Of a DNA stretch of 64,000 nt, positions 59,439 to 64,000 are shown one piece after another. Numbering within the stretch: position 1 is the stretch's first letter; each line of letters begins with the position of its first letter. A model generated the notes under the pieces. The model did not search any database. It was not told the DNA's origin and worked only from the letters and a program-made list of their open reading frames with translations. The position numbers and the translations under genes were made by a program. Origin of the DNA: Oribacterium sp. oral taxon 078 str. F0262 (GTDB lineage: Bacteria > Bacillota > Clostridia > Lachnospirales > Lachnospiraceae); NCBI RefSeq assembly GCF_000160135.1, contig NZ_GG729935.1, positions 138,288-202,287 on the forward strand, read 5' to 3'.

Positions 59439-60293
59439 ATGAGCTACAAAATTATCGGAGACAGCTGCTCGGATTTTACCGATGCAATGAAAAAAAGCCC
59501 CCTCTTCCAGTCCATTCCTCTGACTCTGGAGATCGGCGACTACCATGTGCAGGATGATGAGAATTTCCAGCAGAAGGATTTCCTCCGGCGGGTGGCCTCC
59601 TCCCCCATCGGTCCGAAGACGGCCTGTCCTTCCCCGGAGGCCTACCGGGATGCCATCGAAAAGGCGGAGGCGGATGAGGTCTATATCGTGACTCTCTCCG
59701 AGCATCTCTCGGGGAGCTATCAGGCGGCCGTCGTGGGCCTTCAGATGTATGAGGAGGGCCGGGGAGAGGACAAGAAGAGGATCCATATCTTCGGTTCCGA
59801 CAGCGCCTCCGCCGGGCAGTGCAATCTCTGCCTCTATATTCAGGAGCTGAAGGAGGAGAATGCGGACTTCGATACCGTAGTAAAAAGGATCGAGGAGAAA
59901 ATCCAGAGCATGAAGACCTACTTCGTCCTGGAGAGCCTGGAAACTCTCCGAAAGAACGGCCGCCTCTCCACGGTCAAGTCCTTCCTCGCCTCCGCACTCA
60001 ATATAAAGCCGGTCATGGGAGCGGTGCACGGCGTCATCGTAAAGCTCGATCAGCAGAGGGGCAGCACGAAGGCCCTGAAGCGCATGGCGCAGATCGCCGT
60101 GGAGAAGGCCGGAGGGCCCGAGAGCTGCAAAGAGCTCCGTCTCGTCATCAGCCATGTCAACGATAGAGAGCGCGCGGAATTTGTCCGGGAGGAATTCCTC
60201 CGGCTCGCATCCTTCCGGGAGATCGTCATCACGGAAGCGCAGGGTGTCGCCACCGTCTATGCGAATGACAGGGGCATCGTCGTCGCGCTCTGA
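59439..60293 (+). CDS. DegV family fatty-acid-binding protein
   Basis: 284 residues, the normal DegV length. KIIGDSCSDF opens the first domain, TACPSPEAYRDAIEKA and VTLSEHLSGSYQAA line the lipid carboxylate site, and VLESLETLRKNGRLS is the family's central motif. Family members (FakB) bind free fatty acids and present them to the FakA kinase for phospholipid synthesis. No fakA is in the window. It is monocistronic behind a consensus promoter and converges with the parvulin lipoprotein gene 24 bp away. Given the two lipases encoded nearby, a link by fatty-acid release is possible but not shown. Confidence 0.94.
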   Translation: MSYKIIGDSCSDFTDAMKKSPLFQSIPLTLEIGDYHVQDDENFQQKDFLRRVASSPIGPKTACPSPEAYRDAIEKAEADEVYIVTLSEHLSGSYQAAVVGLQMYEEGRGEDKKRIHIFGSDSASAGQCNLCLYIQELKEENADFDTVVKRIEEKIQSMKTYFVLESLETLRKNGRLSTVKSFLASALNIKPVMGAVHGVIVKLDQQRGSTKALKRMAQIAVEKAGGPESCKELRLVISHVNDRERAEFVREEFLRLASFREIVITEAQGVATVYANDRGIVVAL

Positions 60294-60317
60294 TCGTTTT
60301 GGAACGGAAGCGCTTCT

Positions 60318-61346
60318 CTATCCCTTTCCCTTGACAAGCGGCAGGATATATCTGTCGTAGAGCGAAAAAAAGTTCGAGGCCTTGCTCTCCGGATACTTTT
60401 GAAGATCGATTTTCTTCCAGAAGTCCTCGCGGAAGCGGACGATATGCTGCTCCGCATAGGAGTCGTAGCTCCTCCGGAAGGCGCCGCTCCGGATTGCCTC
60501 CTCGAGCCTCTTCTTCCGCTCCTCCGTCGCCTTTTCATCATAGGAATCGACGCACTTTATGATATAAAATTTCCCATCCTGCGAAATGACATCCGAAATC
60601 TGCCCGTCCTCCAGAGAGAAGGCCGCCTGATAATAGGCGTCCTCCTCTTCTTTTCTGTACAGTGTGCGGTCGATCTCCGGGTCCTCCGAGAACTGCCTCG
60701 CGAAATAGGAGAAGTTCGCTCCGGAGGCCGTGACGCTTTCATGGAGCTTCTTCGCGCTCTCCTCATCGCTCACGACGATCTGCTGAATCGAGATGACCTT
60801 CGCCTCCGCGTCGCTGACCTCAGAATTGATATTGCTCAGAAGATACTCCGCGGTCTTGCATGCCAGAAAATAGTTGACGTAAATGTCCGTGACATCCTTT
60901 ACCGTGCAGTTTCCCATGAAGCTCCGGTCTTCCTCGGAAAGAGCATTATAAAATTCCGTCGAGGCCCTGCGGATCGATTCCATCTCCGTGGAGGTGACGA
61001 CGATGCCCTTCTCCTCCGCGAGGAGATCCAGGGTCTTGACATCCTGCAAAAACTCCTTCATCCTCGCCGTGAAGTACTCCCCGTAGTTTTCCTCCTGCTG
61101 TCCGCTGATCGGGAGAGACCAAAGCTCCGGTCCGAAGACATTCTGATAGCGGTTTCGCTCCGAGCCGAGAAGCACCATCGCCTGCGCCTCCGTAAAGCCC
61201 GGAACATCCTCCGTCTTCCCGGTGATCTGAATCCCCTTGCAGCCGAAGAGCAAAAGGGCGGAAAAAAGCAGGGAGAGAAGCAGAGAAAGCATTCTCCGCG
61301 CCTCTCCTCTCTTCGGACCGATTTCACTCTCCCTAAACGATGCCAT
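60318..61346 (-). CDS. Parvulin-type peptidyl-prolyl isomerase lipoprotein (PrsA/SurA-like)
   Basis: 342 residues. Residues 19-36 are hydrophobic and end in the lipobox LLFGC, so the protein sits on the outer membrane leaflet. A SurA-N-like helical region follows (about 60-190). A weak rotamase domain starts at ISIQQIVVSDEESAKKLHES and goes through FARQFSEDPEID to GQISDVISQDGKFYIIKC. It probably assists folding of exported proteins. The start is uncertain: the ATG at 61346 overlaps the upstream gene by 14 nt but supplies the basic n-region; a second Met at 61292 has a better-spaced AGGAG but no charge before the hydrophobic core. Confidence 0.82.
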   Translation of the reverse strand: MASFRESEIGPKRGEARRMLSLLLSLLFSALLLFGCKGIQITGKTEDVPGFTEAQAMVLLGSERNRYQNVFGPELWSLPISGQQEENYGEYFTARMKEFLQDVKTLDLLAEEKGIVVTSTEMESIRRASTEFYNALSEEDRSFMGNCTVKDVTDIYVNYFLACKTAEYLLSNINSEVSDAEAKVISIQQIVVSDEESAKKLHESVTASGANFSYFARQFSEDPEIDRTLYRKEEEDAYYQAAFSLEDGQISDVISQDGKFYIIKCVDSYDEKATEERKKRLEEAIRSGAFRRSYDSYAEQHIVRFREDFWKKIDLQKYPESKASNFFSLYDRYILPLVKGKG

Positions 61347-61800
61347 AGGCCTTCCCCGCGCAAAATGCCGTGAGAATGCCGAGGATCGCCCCCGCCAGCA
61401 CCTGGAGCGGTGTGTGTCCGACGTATTCCTTCAGCTTCTTTTCGAATTCCTCCTCCCCCCAGTGAAAGGGATTATCCAGGAGGATTTTGTTCAGGATCAC
61501 GGCCTGCTTCCCGGTCTCCCTCCGGACTCCGGCCGCGTCATACATGACGACGATTGCGAAGATGCAGCTCAGTGCGAAGACCGGGCTCTCGACGCCGTAC
61601 TGGAGCGCAGAGGCTGTGGAGAGCGCGACCACCGTGCTGGAGTGGCTGGAGGGCATTCCTCCGGAGCCGGCCATCCTCTCCCAGTTGATGCCCCTGTTGA
61701 AATAGGCGTCGATTCCGGTCTTCAGGACCTGGGCGGTGAACCAGCCCCAGATCGCGGAGATCAAGATATAATTCCGCAGCATTTGTCTCAGAAATATCAT
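61333..61800 (-). CDS. YuiD-type divergent PAP2 membrane protein
   Basis: 155 residues of the DivPAP2 (DUF212) family. SGGMPSSHSSTVVALSTA carries the phosphatase-like Ser-x-His element; about four spans and the VMYDAAGVRRETG and GHTPLQVLAGAILG segments fit the family. Related PAP2 enzymes dephosphorylate lipid phosphates, but activity of the divergent group is not established. The ATG was chosen; a TTG two codons upstream is possible. The gene is 2 bp after the glgA stop. Confidence 0.92.
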   Translation of the reverse strand: MIFLRQMLRNYILISAIWGWFTAQVLKTGIDAYFNRGINWERMAGSGGMPSSHSSTVVALSTASALQYGVESPVFALSCIFAIVVMYDAAGVRRETGKQAVILNKILLDNPFHWGEEEFEKKLKEYVGHTPLQVLAGAILGILTAFCAGKAYGIV

Positions 61801-61802
61801 CC

Positions 61803-63248
61803 TCAATATCCTATCAGCCAGTCATAGAGCTCCTGATACTTCAGCGCGGAACTCCTCCAGGAAAAGTCCTTCTGCATCCCCCGGTCCACGATCTTGTTCC
61901 AGTCCCTCTTATGGTCATAATAAATCCGTTCCGCATAGCGGATCGCGGCGAGCATCTCGTGCGCATTATAGTTCCGGAAGGAAAAGCCGGTCCCCCTGTC
62001 CTCATACTCATTGTAGGGCTCCACCGTGTCCCGGAGTCCTCCCGTCTCCCGGACGATCGGCACCGTGCCATAGCGGAGGGCGATCAGCTGGGAGAGGCCG
62101 CAGGGCTCGAAGAGAGAGGGCATCAGACAGGCGTCGCAGGCGGCATAGATCCGGTGACTCGCCTCCTCAGAATAGTAGATCTGTGCGGAAACCTTGTCGT
62201 GGTACTTCCAGTCATAGTAACGGAACATGTTTTCATACTTTTCCTCACCGCTTCCGAGCACGACAAACTGGATGGCATCCTGACAGAGCTCATCCATGAT
62301 GCACTGCACAAGATCGAGGCCCTTCTGGTCGGTGAGCCGGCTCACCATACCGATCATAAAGCATCCCGGGTCCACGGCAAGCCCCCAGTCCTCCTGCAGG
62401 GCTCTCTTGTTCCTCGGCTTTTCCTTCCGGAAGTTCCGCTGTACATAATTCCGATAGAGGCAGGGATCCGTCTCCGGATTCCACTCCTCATAGTCGATCC
62501 CGTTCACGATGCCCCTTGTGTCCCAGGCCCTCGCGCGAAGCAGTCCGTCCAGACCCTCGCCGTAGAAGGGCATCATGATCTCCTTCGCATAGCTCTCGCT
62601 CACCGTCGTGATCGCATCGGCATAGACAATCCCGCCCTTTAAGAGGTTTGCGTCCTTTTTATACTCCAGCTTGTCCGGCGTGAAATAGTAGTCCGAGAGC
62701 TGACTCAAGCGCTTTATGGTCTTGATATCCCAGATCCCCTGGAATTTCAGATTGTGGATCGTGAGGACGGACTTAATCGAGCGGAAGAATTCTCCTCCCG
62801 CAAAGCGGTCCTTCAGAAGCACCGGTGCGAGACTCGTCTGCCAGTCGTGGCAGTGGATCAGATCCGGATGAAAGTTTAAAAGCGGAAGCGCGGACAGCGC
62901 CGCGTAGCAGAAAAAGCAGAACTTCTCGAGATCCCAGAGCCAGTCCCCATAGGGCCTGTCTCCGGAGAAGTAGGACTCATTGTCGATGAAGTAGTACAGC
63001 ACTCCCTCATAGCGATAGCTCATGACCCCGACATAGCGGGACTGCCCGAGGTAATCCATGTAGAAATGCGTGACATATTCCATCTTTTCCCGCCAGTCCC
63101 AGGGGATGCACAGGTACTTCGGTATCATTACACGGCAATCATAGTACTCATGATCGATGGTTTTCGGAAGAGAGCCGACGACATCCGCCAGTCCCCCGGT
63201 CTTTATGAACGGCACTGCTTCCGAAGCTAAAAACAGAATATTTTTCAT
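61803..63248 (-). CDS. glgA: Glycogen synthase (ADP-glucose type)
   Basis: 481 residues, a GT5 enzyme that extends alpha-1,4-glucan from ADP-glucose. The N-terminal KTGGLADVVGSLP (residues 16-28) is the ADP-glucose binding motif; HCHDWQTSLAPVLL, NLKFQGIW, GIVNGIDYEEWNP and the C-terminal MPSLFEPCGLSQLIALRYGTVPIVRETGGLRDTV motif are all present. The start is ATG with GGAGGG 6 nt upstream. No other glycogen genes (glgC, glgD, glgP) lie in the window. It is followed by the YuiD-like and parvulin genes in one direction, with gaps near zero. Confidence 0.96.
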   Translation of the reverse strand: MKNILFLASEAVPFIKTGGLADVVGSLPKTIDHEYYDCRVMIPKYLCIPWDWREKMEYVTHFYMDYLGQSRYVGVMSYRYEGVLYYFIDNESYFSGDRPYGDWLWDLEKFCFFCYAALSALPLLNFHPDLIHCHDWQTSLAPVLLKDRFAGGEFFRSIKSVLTIHNLKFQGIWDIKTIKRLSQLSDYYFTPDKLEYKKDANLLKGGIVYADAITTVSESYAKEIMMPFYGEGLDGLLRARAWDTRGIVNGIDYEEWNPETDPCLYRNYVQRNFRKEKPRNKRALQEDWGLAVDPGCFMIGMVSRLTDQKGLDLVQCIMDELCQDAIQFVVLGSGEEKYENMFRYYDWKYHDKVSAQIYYSEEASHRIYAACDACLMPSLFEPCGLSQLIALRYGTVPIVRETGGLRDTVEPYNEYEDRGTGFSFRNYNAHEMLAAIRYAERIYYDHKRDWNKIVDRGMQKDFSWRSSALKYQELYDWLIGY

Positions 63249-63397
63249 CTCATGCCCTCCAAAATACCCGACTGCAAAAAGCTTCCTCTCTCCTCTTCTG
63301 CGCTTCTTTCCTCGCGCAGAGCTTTTATTGACGCAGTTTCTTTATTGATGCTGTTCCTTCATGGCAGCCTTCCCCCAGGCCGCGCAGTTCTTTCATT

Positions 63398-64000
63398 TTA
63401 CCCTTTCTCCCCGCTCTTCGCAAGCGCTTTGAGCTCCCGCGCATTGGCAAGCGCCGCCTCCGTGGTACTTCCCCCCGAGAGAAGACGGCTGAGCTCGAGG
63501 ACAGATCCCTCCTCCGTGAGAAGCCGAATCCCGGTGCGGGTCTTCCCCTCCGAGACAGATTTTTCGATCAGGAAGTGCCGGTCCGCCTTCGCCGCGATCT
63601 GAGGAAGATGGGTGATGAGGATGACCTGATGATTTCTCGCGATCTTCCTGAGCTTCTCCGACACCCTCTCCGCCGTCCGCCCGGAGATCCCGCTGTCGAT
63701 CTCATCGAAGATGAGAGTCGGAATCTCATCCCGCTCCGCCATGACCGTCTTGATGGAAAGCATGATGCGGGACAGCTCTCCCCCGGAAGCGACCTCCGTG
63801 AGCGGCCGGAGCGGTTCCCCGGGATTTAAACTCAGGACAAACTGTGCCTCGTCCATGCCGTTCTCCCCGGGCTCCGGGAGAAGAGAGAAGGAGAGCTCAA
63901 ATCTCAGATCCAAAAAGCCGAGCTCCTGCATTTCCTGCCGCATCCGTTCCGATAGGAGGAGAGCGCCCGCCTTCCGGGCCCGGCTCAGAGCTTCGCAGGC
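63398..64000 (-). CDS. recN: DNA repair protein RecN, C-terminal part (cut by window edge)
   Basis: The last 200 residues of RecN. The ABC signature ASGGELSRIMLSIK, Walker B TLIFDEIDSGISG and the switch region VILITHLPQIAAKADRHFLIEK are complete. RecN is an SMC-like ATPase that holds broken DNA ends for recombination. The N-terminal Walker A half lies beyond 64000. The frame is open to the last base (ACEALSRARKAGALLLSER at the edge). About 150 bp separate its stop from the glgA start, with no clear terminator. Confidence 0.95.
   Translation of the reverse strand, partial: ACEALSRARKAGALLLSERMRQEMQELGFLDLRFELSFSLLPEPGENGMDEAQFVLSLNPGEPLRPLTEVASGGELSRIMLSIKTVMAERDEIPTLIFDEIDSGISGRTAERVSEKLRKIARNHQVILITHLPQIAAKADRHFLIEKSVSEGKTRTGIRLLTEEGSVLELSRLLSGGSTTEAALANARELKALAKSGEKG

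Noticed and set aside
1-64000. tRNA or rRNA genes, transposases, integrase or phage genes
   Set aside because: No cloverleaf with T-loop/anticodon pattern, no rRNA segments and no transposase or integrase motifs were recognised on either strand by reading; a tRNAscan or ISfinder run would be decisive.

Overview
The window reads as chromosomal DNA of a GC-rich anaerobic Gram-positive bacterium of the class Clostridia, most likely Lachnospiraceae. The grounds are the DUF4317, DUF1836 and YerC-type proteins, the LeuA/GlmM/MnmA/PcrA types, strong sigma-A-like promoters, a Tad pilus locus with Gram-positive accessory proteins, and frequent TTG starts. The species cannot be named from sequence alone. 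No rRNA, tRNA, transposase or CRISPR was seen.

Layout. 1-10.6 kb (minus strand): an envelope-polysaccharide block with three GT2 and one GT8 glycosyltransferases, leuA set among them, glmM, and rfbD/rfbB/rfbA for dTDP-rhamnose behind a consensus promoter. 10.6-14.7 kb: accessory locus A, a large PAAR-like/LCAT-lipase protein followed by three small membrane proteins. 15.3-24.1 kb: a MetE-like enzyme, mnmA, a cytosolic 5'-nucleotidase-family protein and a phosphonate-type ABC transporter (phnD, phnC, two phnE). 24.3-29 kb: a polysaccharide deacetylase, then a plus-strand trio (DUF4317, RsuA-like pseudouridine synthase, membrane protein). 29-47.8 kb: one long minus-strand supercluster combining Tad pilus biogenesis (TadZ, TadA, TadB, TadC, Flp, prepilin peptidase, TadE-like pseudopilins, a very large pilus-associated protein) with an FHA protein, PP2C phosphatase, PknB-type kinase, a WG-repeat protein, an LRR lipoprotein and an Ig-like surface protein. 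47.8-54.3 kb: housekeeping genes (RumA, PcrA, DUF1836, YerC). 54.5-57.6 kb: accessory locus B, a second PAAR-like/LCAT-lipase with a one-domain relative of the locus A membrane protein. 57.7-64 kb: a second deacetylase, DegV, a parvulin lipoprotein, a YuiD-type protein, glgA and the end of recN.

The most interesting content is the accessory system in loci A and B. Each large protein has a charged N-terminus, a cysteine-rich PAAR-like (DUF4280-like) domain and an LCAT-type phospholipase/acyltransferase domain with an intact Ser-Asp-His set. Each is followed by genes for small multi-TM proteins of one family, duplicated head to tail in A and single in B. This has the form of a lipase effector with candidate membrane immunity proteins. 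Both copies share a covarying hairpin before the start and a degenerate upstream gene remnant. A third, broken fragment of the lipase lies at about 20 kb. Function is inferred.

A second theme is locus-specific degenerate short repeats in intergenic DNA, several starting at a stop codon and looking like serial copies of the gene's own 3' end (rfbB, rfbA).
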